Positions 9,440-18,085 are shown, counted from the first letter of the stretch. The stretch: 64,000 bases of DNA from Eutrophovita sp913057845 (GCA_963925895.1 CAWUVH010000015.1:1-64000); one strand, 5' to 3'. Program-made: numbers and translations. The notes: a model not told the origin generated them from the sequence alone.

Positions 9440-9916
9440 TTAACGCGCAATCGTATTTGTCCTTTTAATCTTATTTTGAAGCTGCACAATACCGTAGAGC
9501 AACGCCTCAGCTGTAGGTGGGCATCCTGGAACATAAACGTCAACAGGAACAATACGGTCGCATCCACGCACGACCGAATACGAATAGTGATAATACCCGC
9601 CACCATTTGCACAGGATCCCATAGAAATAACCCATCGCGGCTCGGCCATTTGGTCGTATACCCTCCGAAGAGCCGGAGCCATCTTGTTACACAGCGTTCC
9701 CGCCACAATCATCAGGTCAGATTGCCGAGGGCTCGGTCGAAAGACGATACCAAACCGGTCCAAATCATAGCGAGCGGCACCGGCATGCATCATTTCAACA
9801 GCACAACAAGCCAAGCCAAAAGTCATCGGCCACAGCGACCCGGTACGCGTCCAATTGACGACCGCATCAACGCTCGTTGTTACAAAACCCTTCTCTTGAA
9901 TTTCCTCAATAATCAT
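9440..9916 (-). CDS. nuoB: NADH-quinone oxidoreductase subunit B (cluster N2)
   Basis: Carries the terminal cluster N2, which reduces ubiquinone. The 158-residue protein has all four ligands: the tandem cysteines C37-C38 in GLACCAVEMM, C102 in MGSCANGGGYY and C132 in PGCPPTAEALL. It lies between nuoA and nuoC with gaps of 12 and 29 bp. The length is typical of the shorter NuoB forms without an N-terminal extension. Confidence 0.98.
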   Translation of the reverse strand: MIIEEIQEKGFVTTSVDAVVNWTRTGSLWPMTFGLACCAVEMMHAGAARYDLDRFGIVFRPSPRQSDLMIVAGTLCNKMAPALRRVYDQMAEPRWVISMGSCANGGGYYHYSYSVVRGCDRIVPVDVYVPGCPPTAEALLYGIVQLQNKIKRTNTIAR

Positions 9917-9928
9917 ATTCGCTGCAAC

Positions 9929-10297
9929 CTAATCCCAATCTAGGGCTCCTTTTTTCCATTCGTAAATAAACCCCACGACCAACAAAGTAAGAAAAATCAT
10001 CATAGCGACAAAACCAGTTAAACCAATCTGGTCGAGCGCAACCGCCCAAGGGAACAAGAATGCAATCTCAAGATCAAAAATAATGAATAAAATAGCCACA
10101 AGATAATATCTAACATCAAACTTTGTTCGAGCATCCTCGAATGCATCAAAACCACACTCGTAGGCGGTTAATTTAGCCGCATCTGGATTATGAGAACGGA
10201 GAGCCCGACTGAGCACAGCTCCAGTTAAGGGCAACACTAATCCCACGGTAACACCGACAACGATAAACAATAAAATTGGGAAATATTCAGCTATCAT
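9929..10297 (-). CDS. nuoA: NADH-quinone oxidoreductase subunit A
   Basis: First gene of the complex I operon. It encodes a 122-residue membrane subunit with three transmembrane helices (about residues 5-28, 64-86 and 93-114). The conserved loop AYECGFDAFEDARTKFDVRYY (about 45-65) includes the cysteine that reports the active/deactive state in homologues. GGAG stands seven bases before the ATG. The approximately 105 bp between it and the upstream tRNA-Leu gene should hold the operon promoter; TTGAAC and GATAAT are present there but with a 20-base spacer, so I do not annotate them. Confidence 0.97.
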   Translation of the reverse strand: MIAEYFPILLFIVVGVTVGLVLPLTGAVLSRALRSHNPDAAKLTAYECGFDAFEDARTKFDVRYYLVAILFIIFDLEIAFLFPWAVALDQIGLTGFVAMMIFLTLLVVGFIYEWKKGALDWD

Positions 10298-10401
10298 TCA
10301 ATTACTCCGCGCCACGATTCAATCTGATTCTTCTGATTATCAGACTTGCGTTTCACTAATAGTTCAAGCCGCTAAATCATTAACGACTTTACATGCAGTT
10401 T

Positions 10402-10486
10402 TGGTGCCGACGGCGAGACTCGAACTCGCACGACCTAAGTCACCGCCCCCTCAAGACGGCGTGTCTACCAGTTCCACCACGTCGGC
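10402..10486 (-). tRNA. tRNA-Leu (anticodon GAG)
   Basis: On the minus strand the 85-nt segment folds as a type II tRNA with a long variable arm. The acceptor GCCGACG pairs with CGTCGGC and the 3' CCA is encoded. The anticodon stem CCGTC/GGCGG encloses the loop TTGAGGG, so the anticodon is GAG, which reads CUC and CUU leucine codons. The T arm contains the standard GTTCGAGTC. It lies between secG (49 bp upstream) and nuoA (about 104 bp downstream), a placement I know from other beta- and gammaproteobacteria, and is probably processed from the secG transcript. Confidence 0.97.
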
Positions 10487-10522
10487 AATAAAAATACTTA
10501 CTTACAAAAGTTCGTCGATGTT

Positions 10523-10547
10523 ATTCCTAAGATATTCACTTAGGAAT
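10523..10547 (-). other. Inverted repeat over the secG stop codon
   Basis: A perfect 9-bp stem (ATTCCTAAG at 10523-10531 with CTTAGGAAT at 10539-10547) encloses a 7-nt loop that contains the secG stop codon at 10536-10538. No U-run follows on the minus strand, so it is not a typical intrinsic terminator. It could be a processing or stability element between the secG message and the downstream tRNA. Confidence 0.5.
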
Positions 10548-10895
10548 TTCATCAACTTTAGAACCTTCGCCCTCTTCAACAACTGAACCGAGCTCTTCAA
10601 CGGCACCCGGCACAGCGGCAGGGGAAGTAATCGTAACCCCAGACATCACACCGACAGATCGCGATTTCTCAAACTGGAGAAAACTCAAGCTCATACTCGT
10701 TATAAAAAATATAGTCGCAAAAATAGCAGTCACCCGACTTAAGAAGTTTGCCGACCCACTCGACCCGAACAAACTTCCAGACGACCCACCTCCAAAAGCA
10801 GCACCCATGTCCGCTCCTTTACCATGCTGCATCAAAACCAACCCAATTACACCTAAGGCTGCCAGCACGTGTACCACCAAAACAATAAAACTCAT
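10536..10895 (-). CDS. secG: Protein-export membrane protein SecG
   Basis: Small auxiliary subunit of the SecYEG translocon. The 119-residue protein shows the two-helix plan: helix 1 at about residues 3-22, a glycine/serine-rich loop with MGAAFGGGSSGSLFGSSG, and helix 2 at about 52-74. The acidic C-terminal tail is variable in the family. It follows tpiA by 16 bp and is presumably transcribed with it. Downstream on the same strand lie tRNA-Leu and the nuo operon. Confidence 0.95.
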   Translation of the reverse strand: MSFIVLVVHVLAALGVIGLVLMQHGKGADMGAAFGGGSSGSLFGSSGSANFLSRVTAIFATIFFITSMSLSFLQFEKSRSVGVMSGVTITSPAAVPGAVEELGSVVEEGEGSKVDEIPK

Positions 10896-10911
10896 AATAT
10901 TCAGTCAATCA

Positions 10912-11679
10912 TTAATGTGTTGTCACTGAAATCGCCGAGCGACAAATTGTCAAAAAATCAACCAGGCTAAGTGAAGCCCCCCCGATTAACCCACCATCAA
11001 CATCCTTTTGCTGAAATAAAGCCTCAGCATTATCAGGCTTAACACTACCGCCATAAAGAATTTTTATAGCTATCGCGGCATTTGCATCCATTAAGGCCAC
11101 TTGGTCTCTAAGAAAGCCATGCACTTCCTGAACCTGCTCAGGAGATGCAGTCAAGCCTGTTCCAATAGCCCAAACTGGTTCATACGCCAACACAATCTTC
11201 TCTAACTTCCCCACCCCAATACACTCAATCGCCGCTGAGAGCTGCCCCGAAACAACCTCAAAAGTCTGTCCATCATCCCTTTGTCCAAGAGTCTCTCCAA
11301 GACAAATAATGGGCGCAATCCCAACCCCCAACAACTTCTGGGCTTTCTGCCCAACAAGCTCATTGTCCTCACCATACAAAGCCCTGCGCTCAGAATGTCC
11401 CACAAGCCCATATGACACCCCAAACTCTGAAAGCATCCTCGCAGAAATCTCACCGGTATAGGCTCCAGCCTCATGCTCACTAACATTCTGAGCTCCCCAA
11501 GCTATAGCACCTGCAGTCAGGCAATCCCGCACCTGCGAGAGATATAGACTAGGGACGCATACCGCAACATCCAGACCAGATAGCCCACACGCAACAGACA
11601 AACCGCTTAGTAGAGCCCCATTATCAGCAAGGGATCCATTCATTTTCCAATTACCGACAACCAATTTTTTACGACTCAT
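10912..11679 (-). CDS. tpiA: Triosephosphate isomerase
   Basis: Interconverts dihydroxyacetone phosphate and glyceraldehyde-3-phosphate in the cytoplasm. The 255-residue TIM barrel has the catalytic residues in place: K12 in GNWKMNG, H95 in VGHSERR and E167 in AYEPVWAIGTG. The phosphate-binding ILYGGSVKP is present near residue 210. A good sigma-70-type promoter lies about 30 bases upstream. It heads the tpiA-secG-(tRNA) unit that precedes the nuo operon. Confidence 0.98.
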   Translation of the reverse strand: MSRKKLVVGNWKMNGSLADNGALLSGLSVACGLSGLDVAVCVPSLYLSQVRDCLTAGAIAWGAQNVSEHEAGAYTGEISARMLSEFGVSYGLVGHSERRALYGEDNELVGQKAQKLLGVGIAPIICLGETLGQRDDGQTFEVVSGQLSAAIECIGVGKLEKIVLAYEPVWAIGTGLTASPEQVQEVHGFLRDQVALMDANAAIAIKILYGGSVKPDNAEALFQQKDVDGGLIGGASLSLVDFLTICRSAISVTTH

Positions 11680-11708
11680 CCGCTAAACCACTAAAGTAAA
11701 ACCTCGCG

Positions 11709-11738
11709 ATTCTACCTTTTTACACACTTTGGGGTCAA
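11709..11738 (-). promoter_or_regulatory. Predicted sigma-70 promoter of tpiA-secG
   Basis: Read on the minus strand, TTGACC (11733-11738) and TAGAAT (11709-11714) are separated by 18 bases. Both hexamers are one mismatch or two from consensus. Transcription would start about 20 bases before the tpiA ATG. Confidence 0.65.
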
Positions 11739-11802
11739 TGTTCGGCGGCCAACTTAACCAGAGAAACAAAACAAAACCCACCACGCTAGGCCCCGCTAAG
11801 AA

Positions 11803-12645
11803 TCAACCGAAACGGCCAGTAATGTAGTCTTCAGTCAATCGGTGGATGGGATTTGTAAATATTTTCTTCGTTTCGCCCACCTCAATAAGCTTTCCTAAAT
11901 GAAAATAAGCCGTCCGATCCGATACACGGGCTGCCTGCTGCATGGAATGTGTCACGATCACGATAGAATATTGCTCACGCAACTCGGAGATCAACTCCTC
12001 CACCTTCGCCGTGGCAATCGGATCCAGGGCTGAACACGGCTCATCCATTAATATGACATCTGGACCCACGGCAATGGCGCGCGCTATGCATAAACGCTGC
12101 TGCTGGCCTCCTGAGAGGCTGGTCCCCGGTTGATCAAGGCGATCCTTAACCTCGCTCCACAAGCCCGCCCTCTCAAGCGAGCGTTCAACAATTTCATCCA
12201 GCTCTATGCTGTCCCTCGCTAGACCATGAATACGAGGACCATAAGCAATATTATCAAAAATTGATTTGGGAAATGGATTCGGCTTTTGAAAAACCATGCC
12301 AACTCGCGCCCTAAGGGAGACCACATCAATGTTAGGGTCAAAGACATCGTCACCATCAATTTTTATCATGCCCTCCATACGACAAATGTCGATCGTATCA
12401 TTCATTCGATTAAAACATCGAAGCAAAGTTGACTTACCACAACCAGAAGGCCCTACAAATGCAATAACCTCGCTATAACCAATATCCAAAGTCACATCAT
12501 CAACCGCAAGTTTATCAGCATAGTAAACACTCACATCGCGAGCAGTCATCCTGGCGTTTTCAACGTAGACTTCCCCAACCGTTTCTTCAGGAATCTCGCG
12601 ATCTTGGAATTTCACCTCTCCCGTCTTCTTCACTGCATCAGTCAT
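11803..12645 (-). CDS. pstB: Phosphate ABC transporter ATP-binding protein PstB
   Basis: ATPase that powers PstCA-mediated phosphate import at the inner membrane. The 280-residue protein has a Walker A GPSGCGKST at residues 65-73, an ABC signature LSGGQQQR at 177-184 and a Walker B VILMDEP at 197-203. About 30 N-terminal residues precede the core and are not found in the short enteric form. It is last in the pst operon and follows pstA by 21 bp. No phoU gene follows; the next gene is tpiA, after about 120 bp that include a U-rich stretch and the tpiA promoter. Confidence 0.97.
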   Translation of the reverse strand: MTDAVKKTGEVKFQDREIPEETVGEVYVENARMTARDVSVYYADKLAVDDVTLDIGYSEVIAFVGPSGCGKSTLLRCFNRMNDTIDICRMEGMIKIDGDDVFDPNIDVVSLRARVGMVFQKPNPFPKSIFDNIAYGPRIHGLARDSIELDEIVERSLERAGLWSEVKDRLDQPGTSLSGGQQQRLCIARAIAVGPDVILMDEPCSALDPIATAKVEELISELREQYSIVIVTHSMQQAARVSDRTAYFHLGKLIEVGETKKIFTNPIHRLTEDYITGRFG

Positions 12646-12666
12646 GCGCTGTCCATTGTTTCGTAA

Positions 12667-13980
12667 TCATAACCATCGTCGTTCAAGTTTTTTTCGAAGA
12701 ATTATTGCCCCTGCGTTCATGGTAATCAAAAAGGCTAACAGAACAATAATAGCTGCGCTGGTTTTTTGAATGAACATACGCTCGGCAAAATCAGCCCACA
12801 TAAAGATCTGAACTGGAAGCGCGGTCGCCGGCTCTGCCACTCCACCAGGCACATCAACGATGAAGGCAACCATGCCAATCATCAGAAGTGGCGCCGTTTC
12901 ACCCAGCGCTTGAGCCATCCCAATAATGGTGCCCGTCAACATGCCCGGCAAAGCAGGGGGGATCACATGGTGCAAAATTGTCTGCATCTTTGAGGCGCCA
13001 ACCCCCAATGCCGCATCTCGAATGCTCGGAGGTACCGCGCGAATAGCTGCGCGAGACGAGATAATAATGGTTGGCAACGTCATCAATGCCAACACAATGC
13101 CCCCAACCAAGGGTATCGAGCGCGGCAACCCGAAAGCGATAATAAAAATTGCGAGCCCCATAATTCCAAAAACAACTGATGGCACGGCTGCCAAATTATT
13201 AATGTTGATTTCAATAATCTCCGTCATACGGTTTTTAGGGGCAATTTCTTCTAGATAAACGGCAGTCGCTACGCCCAACGGGAAAGCGATCAAAAGGCAG
13301 ACGCCTAAGGTCCAAATCGATCCTATTAATGCGCCCTTAATACCAGCAATTTCCGCGTTCCTTGATGCGGAGCCAAGAAACAGATAATCACTGAACTCAT
13401 AGGAAATTAAAGACGCCTGATTCAATACGTCGACAAACTCAATCGTCCGGTCACTTAGCCGCCTATCAGATTCCGGCGTATCCCTCGAGATGAACCCGCG
13501 CATGAATGAATCAATATCATCATCAACGGCAAGTTTCACTGGAACGCGTTGGCCGATAAGCTCTGGATGCTTCAGTGCGAACTCAGTCAACCGCAATGCT
13601 GAGCCTGAAGATAATATCGATCGGGCTGCACGCTTATCTTTTCGGCCTTCCGGATCACCCAAAGTGCGTAATAAAGCCTCGCCCACCAAACTAACAGCAT
13701 CGCCGGAGTAGAGAGACCCTGCGCTCATGTCGCCCTTTGGGTCCATTCTCTCTTTATCCAGCATGACCTCTAGGGTCACGTAGTGCTGGAACATACCAGG
13801 AATACCTTTTGACAATATTCCCGCGAATAAAAACACCAGAAAACAGAGTGCTAGCGTGATTGCTCCGACGCCAAAATATCGAAAACGTCGCTCGCTACGC
13901 CCCCTCCTCTTGAGTGTTGCTGCCACCCGAATAGCCGTCTCTTGAGGCGTCAAAGCACCACTCGTATTTGAATCAATCAT
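12667..13980 (-). CDS. pstA: Phosphate ABC transporter permease PstA (long form with DUF3333-type N-terminus)
   Basis: Inner-membrane permease subunit of the Pst phosphate importer. At 437 residues it is about 140 longer than E. coli PstA. One membrane helix at about residues 38-58 is followed by a soluble, presumably periplasmic segment (about 60-215) that resembles the DUF3333 domain of long PstA proteins. The standard five-to-six-helix permease domain follows (about 220-430), with the EAA-type loop IRDAALGVGASKMQTILHHV. It overlaps pstC by 8 bp. The function is secure; the domain name comes from memory of the family. Confidence 0.95.
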   Translation of the reverse strand: MIDSNTSGALTPQETAIRVAATLKRRGRSERRFRYFGVGAITLALCFLVFLFAGILSKGIPGMFQHYVTLEVMLDKERMDPKGDMSAGSLYSGDAVSLVGEALLRTLGDPEGRKDKRAARSILSSGSALRLTEFALKHPELIGQRVPVKLAVDDDIDSFMRGFISRDTPESDRRLSDRTIEFVDVLNQASLISYEFSDYLFLGSASRNAEIAGIKGALIGSIWTLGVCLLIAFPLGVATAVYLEEIAPKNRMTEIIEININNLAAVPSVVFGIMGLAIFIIAFGLPRSIPLVGGIVLALMTLPTIIISSRAAIRAVPPSIRDAALGVGASKMQTILHHVIPPALPGMLTGTIIGMAQALGETAPLLMIGMVAFIVDVPGGVAEPATALPVQIFMWADFAERMFIQKTSAAIIVLLAFLITMNAGAIILRKKLERRWL

Positions 13981-15364
13981 ATTGTTCTCGATATCGCTTC
14001 ACAACTTGCAACGCGAAGAAATTGAGCCCCAAAGTAATAATAATTAACACTAAAGCCAAAGCAAAAGCAGACAGCGTTTTTGCGGACTCAAACTCCTGAT
14101 CACCCACCAAAATAGTAACAATTTGTGATGTCACAGTTGTAACCGCATCTAAGGGGTTAAATGACAAGTTGGCCGCCAAACCCGCCGCCATCACCACAAT
14201 CATGGTTTCGCCAATAGCCCGAGATACAGCAAGAATGATTGCCGCGACAATCCCAGGTAGTGCAGATGGCAATACCACCTGACGAATCGCCTCACTTTTT
14301 GTTGAGCCTAATCCATAGGCTGCATCACGAAGTGATTGCGGTACAGCGTTGATAACATCATCGGAAAGCGAGGAAATAAATGGAATAATCATAACGCCCA
14401 TAACCAAGCCAGCGGCAAGGGCGGACTCAGATGCGACCTCCACCCCAAATGAGGCTCCAACCGCCCTTATAAAAGGAGCAACGGTCAATGCCGCAAAGAA
14501 ACCGTATACGACTGTCGGAACACCCGCCAAGATCTCGAGTAATGGCTTAACGACTGAGCGAGTTCTATGACTCGCGTACTCAGCAAGATAAATAGCGCTA
14601 AATAAGCCCACCGGAACTGCCACCGTTAACGCGACAAATGATATCAAAAATGTACCAACAAACATTGGCAGCATTCCATAAGTAGCGGTACCGCCACCCG
14701 ATCCAGCCCGCTCAGCTCCTTCAAACTGAGGATTCCATTCAAGTCCAAAAATAAAGTCCTGGATTGGAATTAGTTTAAAGAACCGTATCGACTCAAATAA
14801 CACGGACAACACGATCCCAAGGGTAGTTAGTATTGCGATTGTCGAGCTCGCTATGAGCGCCCATAAAATGATGCGCTCCACACCATTTCGAGCTCGGAAT
14901 GACGGGTTAATTTGACGAAATGCAAAAAAACCTGCCGCGAGGGCACATCCAATCGTGATAACAGCTATAACCCGATCTGCAACGCGTTGCCATCCGACCC
15001 ACGCATCACCAGCCTCCCGCACCCATGACTCTGGCACACCAAAGTAGATGCCCTCGACAAAATTCATAACCTGAGTAAAGGCTATAGCTCTCGCCACCCC
15101 ATCCCCGTTAATCACGTCGTCAGGATAGAAGTCTTTTAACATCGATTTAAATAGAAAATCGTCAGCGAGAGATAAACTAACGAGAAGTAGAAGTGCCGGT
15201 ACCGCGGCCACCATCCCCGCCCAAAATCCATAGTAACGGGGCAGCGAATGTAACTTAACTGAGGCGAGCCACTGTCTCGCACCCCAGCGTTGGCCCAGGT
15301 AGAAATAAACTCCGCCAATAACGAGCACCGCGAGCAATAGACTTGTTAATGACACCGTATACAT
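13973..15364 (-). CDS. pstC: Phosphate ABC transporter permease PstC (long form)
   Basis: Partner permease to PstA. Its 463 residues greatly exceed the roughly 320 of E. coli PstC. The first 150 residues contain two membrane helices and the stretch LPRYYGFWAGMVAAVPALLL, which I recognise as the N-terminal extension domain of long PstC proteins. The C-terminal permease domain (about 165-460) has the EAA-type loop LRDAAYGLGSTKSEAIRQVV. The long PstC and long PstA evidently evolved as a pair. A hairpin at 15381-15414 separates it from pstS. Confidence 0.95.
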   Translation of the reverse strand: MYTVSLTSLLLAVLVIGGVYFYLGQRWGARQWLASVKLHSLPRYYGFWAGMVAAVPALLLLVSLSLADDFLFKSMLKDFYPDDVINGDGVARAIAFTQVMNFVEGIYFGVPESWVREAGDAWVGWQRVADRVIAVITIGCALAAGFFAFRQINPSFRARNGVERIILWALIASSTIAILTTLGIVLSVLFESIRFFKLIPIQDFIFGLEWNPQFEGAERAGSGGGTATYGMLPMFVGTFLISFVALTVAVPVGLFSAIYLAEYASHRTRSVVKPLLEILAGVPTVVYGFFAALTVAPFIRAVGASFGVEVASESALAAGLVMGVMIIPFISSLSDDVINAVPQSLRDAAYGLGSTKSEAIRQVVLPSALPGIVAAIILAVSRAIGETMIVVMAAGLAANLSFNPLDAVTTVTSQIVTILVGDQEFESAKTLSAFALALVLIIITLGLNFFALQVVKRYREQYD

Positions 15365-15380
15365 CCCTTTTCAAATGCAA

Positions 15381-15414
15381 AAGGAGCTAGCCTTAAGTCA
15401 AAAGCTAGCTCCTT
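15381..15414 (-). terminator. Hairpin between pstS and pstC (probable attenuating terminator)
   Basis: A perfect 11-bp stem (AAGGAGCTAGC at 15381-15391 with its complement at 15404-15414) has a 12-nt loop and is followed on the minus strand by TTTTGCATTTG. It lies inside the pst operon, so partial termination or 3'-end protection of the pstS message would give more PstS than PstC, A and B. That interpretation is inference; the hairpin is plain in the sequence. Confidence 0.7.
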
Positions 15415-15435
15415 AGCGAACCTATTTGACTTCTA

Positions 15436-16473
15436 CTACTTAAGGTCACCCTTCTTCAGAACTGGCAGATCATTCATACGATCCATCATTTCTTTGCGTT
15501 CAGCTTTACTCATTGGAATCATACCAGCATCTGCAAGAATCCCGTCATCACCCCAGTGTTTTGTCCACTCAGTCATGAACTCGTTTATACCAGGCACTAC
15601 GCCAATGTGCGCATGTTTCACATAAAAGTATAGCGCACGCGAAGCCTTATACTCACCCCCGCCAATCGCCTCAAATGTGGGCGCCACACCATCTAACTCA
15701 GAACCCTGGATGCTATCAGAGTTTTGATCCAGATAGGAGAATCCAAAGATACCGAACGCAGTTGGATCCTCAGCTAGCTTTTGAACAATCAGGTTGTCCT
15801 GTTCACCCGCCTCTATGTAAGCTCCGTCAGTACGCATGGCGCGGCATTTTTTTCCCTTCTTATCATCTCGAGCCAAGGATAGAGCCTTAGCGACCTCGTC
15901 CTTCCCACAATAAGACTTTTCATTAATGATCTCAGCAAATGACGCTCTCGTGCCTGACGTTGTTGGTGGTCCATAGACTCTAATGGCAACATCAGGGTAG
16001 GCTGGGTTCAACTCAGACCATTTTTTATAAGGGTTGGGGATCCAGTTTTGACCCGCCTCATCGGGCACTTCAGCCGTCAATGCCTTACCCAAGTCAGATC
16101 GAGAAATTTGTAATAATGGCGCATCTTTTGAGTTTGCCAAAACGATACCGTCATAACCCACTTTTATCTCAGTGAGCGCCACACCATGTTCATCACAATA
16201 TTTAAGTTCTTTGGTTTTCATGCGCGAAGAAGCATTACCAATATCGATGAATTGGGTACCAATCCCATCACACACACCCTTTTTACCGACAGAAGATCCG
16301 CCAGACTCAACAACAGGTGTCTTAACGGCAGGATTTTGACCTAATTTTTCTGCGATCATCGTTGAAAAAGGAAAGACCGTTGACGAACCAGCGATCGATA
16401 TATAATCACGCGCAACAGCCGGCGCGCTCATCACAACTGTGGCCAAGACCAAAGCTAAAAAACGAAAAGACAT
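15436..16473 (-). CDS. pstS: Periplasmic phosphate-binding protein PstS
   Basis: Captures inorganic phosphate in the periplasm and delivers it to PstCA. The 345-residue precursor has a Sec signal peptide of 21 residues ending APAVA before RDYISIAGSSTVFPF. The phosphate-contacting loops include AGSSTVFP near the start, ESGGSSVGKKG and GPPTTSGTRASF. AAGGAG lies seven bases before the ATG. A Pho box and a matching -10 lie 72-106 bases upstream, so the gene should be induced by phosphate starvation through PhoB. It is the first gene of pstSCAB. Confidence 0.97.
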   Translation of the reverse strand: MSFRFLALVLATVVMSAPAVARDYISIAGSSTVFPFSTMIAEKLGQNPAVKTPVVESGGSSVGKKGVCDGIGTQFIDIGNASSRMKTKELKYCDEHGVALTEIKVGYDGIVLANSKDAPLLQISRSDLGKALTAEVPDEAGQNWIPNPYKKWSELNPAYPDVAIRVYGPPTTSGTRASFAEIINEKSYCGKDEVAKALSLARDDKKGKKCRAMRTDGAYIEAGEQDNLIVQKLAEDPTAFGIFGFSYLDQNSDSIQGSELDGVAPTFEAIGGGEYKASRALYFYVKHAHIGVVPGINEFMTEWTKHWGDDGILADAGMIPMSKAERKEMMDRMNDLPVLKKGDLK

Positions 16474-16545
16474 TAAAAACTCCTTTGAAGGTTAAATCAT
16501 GAGTACGGTTATCAGGTAACGTCAAATTACTTTTTACTCACAGCC

Positions 16546-16579
16546 TTTATACCTATGGAGTGTTACAGTTAAATTACAA
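16546..16579 (-). promoter_or_regulatory. Pho box and -10 element of pstS
   Basis: On the minus strand, TTGTAAT (16573-16579) and CTGTAAC (16562-16568) are separated by TTAA. This is the 7+4+7 direct-repeat layout bound by PhoB. TATAAA (16546-16551) follows after 10 bases, where the -10 of a PhoB-activated promoter is expected, and there is no separate -35. The layout supports phosphate-starvation control of pstSCAB. Confidence 0.8.
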
Positions 16580-16717
16580 CGTCTCTAAGCCGCTGCTCGG
16601 TTTTAACTAATTTAAAATGTACGTATCCCCCTCGTGTCATTACGGGCAATGCAAAAAATTAAAGATTCCTTACTCATGCGGATGTTTCCGTGGGGAAAAC
16701 CCGCAACACCGATAATG

Positions 16718-18085
16718 CTAATGAGTTTTTTGAGGAAGAAGCGCCTGAATCGAATCAGCCAAGCCTTTGATAGCCTTTTTAACGACCGTATTGCTCTCGC
16801 CCTCGACCATGATCCGAAGCAACGGCTCAGTACCTGATTCTCGAATGAGCACCCGGTACTTCGGTCCCAGCTGCTCCGAGATAACGCCTCCCACCTCTTG
16901 AATTTGGGCAAGCTCACCATCATTCAACTTGCGCACTAGTCGAATATTGTGAAGCAACTGAGGATAGAGCCGCACCGCTGACAAGCATTGCGCTAAAGTC
17001 TGGTTTGACTGCCTCAAGGCTCCGAGCACTTGGAGAGCAGAAACGATACCATCGCCGGTAGTGTGTTTATCAAGGCAGATAATGTGTCCAGACCCCTCCC
17101 CGCCAAGCACCCAATTGTTCTCGATCAGTTTTTCATACACGTATCGGTCACCAACAGCTGAGCGCATAAATGGAATATTCAAGCGCTTAAATCCATTTTC
17201 GATCGCTAAATTAGTCATTAAAGTGCCGATAATGCCATCCTGCCCGTCTAACTTTCGATGACTCGCAATCACATATAAAAGCTGATCACCATCGTAAATT
17301 ACCCCTTCAGCATCAACCATCATAAGTCTATCGCCGTCGCCATCAAAACTGATGCCAATGTCCGCATTTTCATGGAGCACACGCTCACGAACAGCTTCCG
17401 GGTGCAATGCCCCGCAATTAAGATTGATATTAACCCCATCGGGCTCATCACTCATGACAGTAACTGTCGCACCAAGCTCTCTAAATACGGCAGGGGCAAC
17501 CTGATACGTCGCCCCGTGCGCGCAGTCTAAAACCACACTCATTCCAGATAAATCAAGCGCCTGAGGAAATGAACTCTTACAAAATTCCGCGTATCGCCCT
17601 ACCGAATCAACGACTCGTTTTGCTTTACCAATATCATCTGAAATTACCGCATCAAGCCCTTGGGCGAGATATTGTTCAATCTGAAATTCAACGGCATCCG
17701 ATAATTTACTGCCCTGAGCAGAAAAAAACTTGACCCCGTTATCCTGGTATGGATTATGAGAAGCTGTTATCACGATTCCCGCACTCAGTCGCAGCACACG
17801 CGTCAAATACGCTACCCCTGGGGTCGGAAGCGGCCCTGTCAGCAAGACATCCACCCCGGCGGCTGCCAAACCAGACTGAAGTGCTGACTCAAGCATATAT
17901 CCGGATAATCGAGTGTCTTTCCCGATCAGTACCTTTGTACGACCTGCAGCCTCCGAAGCGTGCGTTTTCGAGAAAACCTTTCCTGCGGCATACCCCAAAC
18001 GCAACATAAAGTCAGGGGTTATCGGATCATTTCCAACCGCCCCTCTGATCCCATCAGTACCAAAGTACTTTTTAAGTGCTGTCAC
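16718..18085 (-). CDS. glmM: Phosphoglucosamine mutase
   Basis: Converts glucosamine-6-phosphate to glucosamine-1-phosphate for UDP-GlcNAc, feeding peptidoglycan and LPS synthesis. The 455-residue protein contains the phosphoserine loop GIVITASHNPYQDNG with catalytic S109. It also has the metal-binding DGDGDR near residue 250, the sugar-binding GGEGSGHI near 330 and the phosphate-binding RESGTEPLLR near 420. The start is GTG and overlaps the folP stop region by 14 bp. The order ftsH-folP-glmM is conserved in proteobacteria. The gene ends about 140 bases before the pstS Pho box. Confidence 0.97.
   Translation of the reverse strand: MTALKKYFGTDGIRGAVGNDPITPDFMLRLGYAAGKVFSKTHASEAAGRTKVLIGKDTRLSGYMLESALQSGLAAAGVDVLLTGPLPTPGVAYLTRVLRLSAGIVITASHNPYQDNGVKFFSAQGSKLSDAVEFQIEQYLAQGLDAVISDDIGKAKRVVDSVGRYAEFCKSSFPQALDLSGMSVVLDCAHGATYQVAPAVFRELGATVTVMSDEPDGVNINLNCGALHPEAVRERVLHENADIGISFDGDGDRLMMVDAEGVIYDGDQLLYVIASHRKLDGQDGIIGTLMTNLAIENGFKRLNIPFMRSAVGDRYVYEKLIENNWVLGGEGSGHIICLDKHTTGDGIVSALQVLGALRQSNQTLAQCLSAVRLYPQLLHNIRLVRKLNDGELAQIQEVGGVISEQLGPKYRVLIRESGTEPLLRIMVEGESNTVVKKAIKGLADSIQALLPQKTH

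Noticed and set aside
9476..9943. 155-codon plus-strand open frame opposite nuoB
   Set aside because: Histidine- and arginine-rich composition and full overlap with nuoB mark it as a shadow frame.
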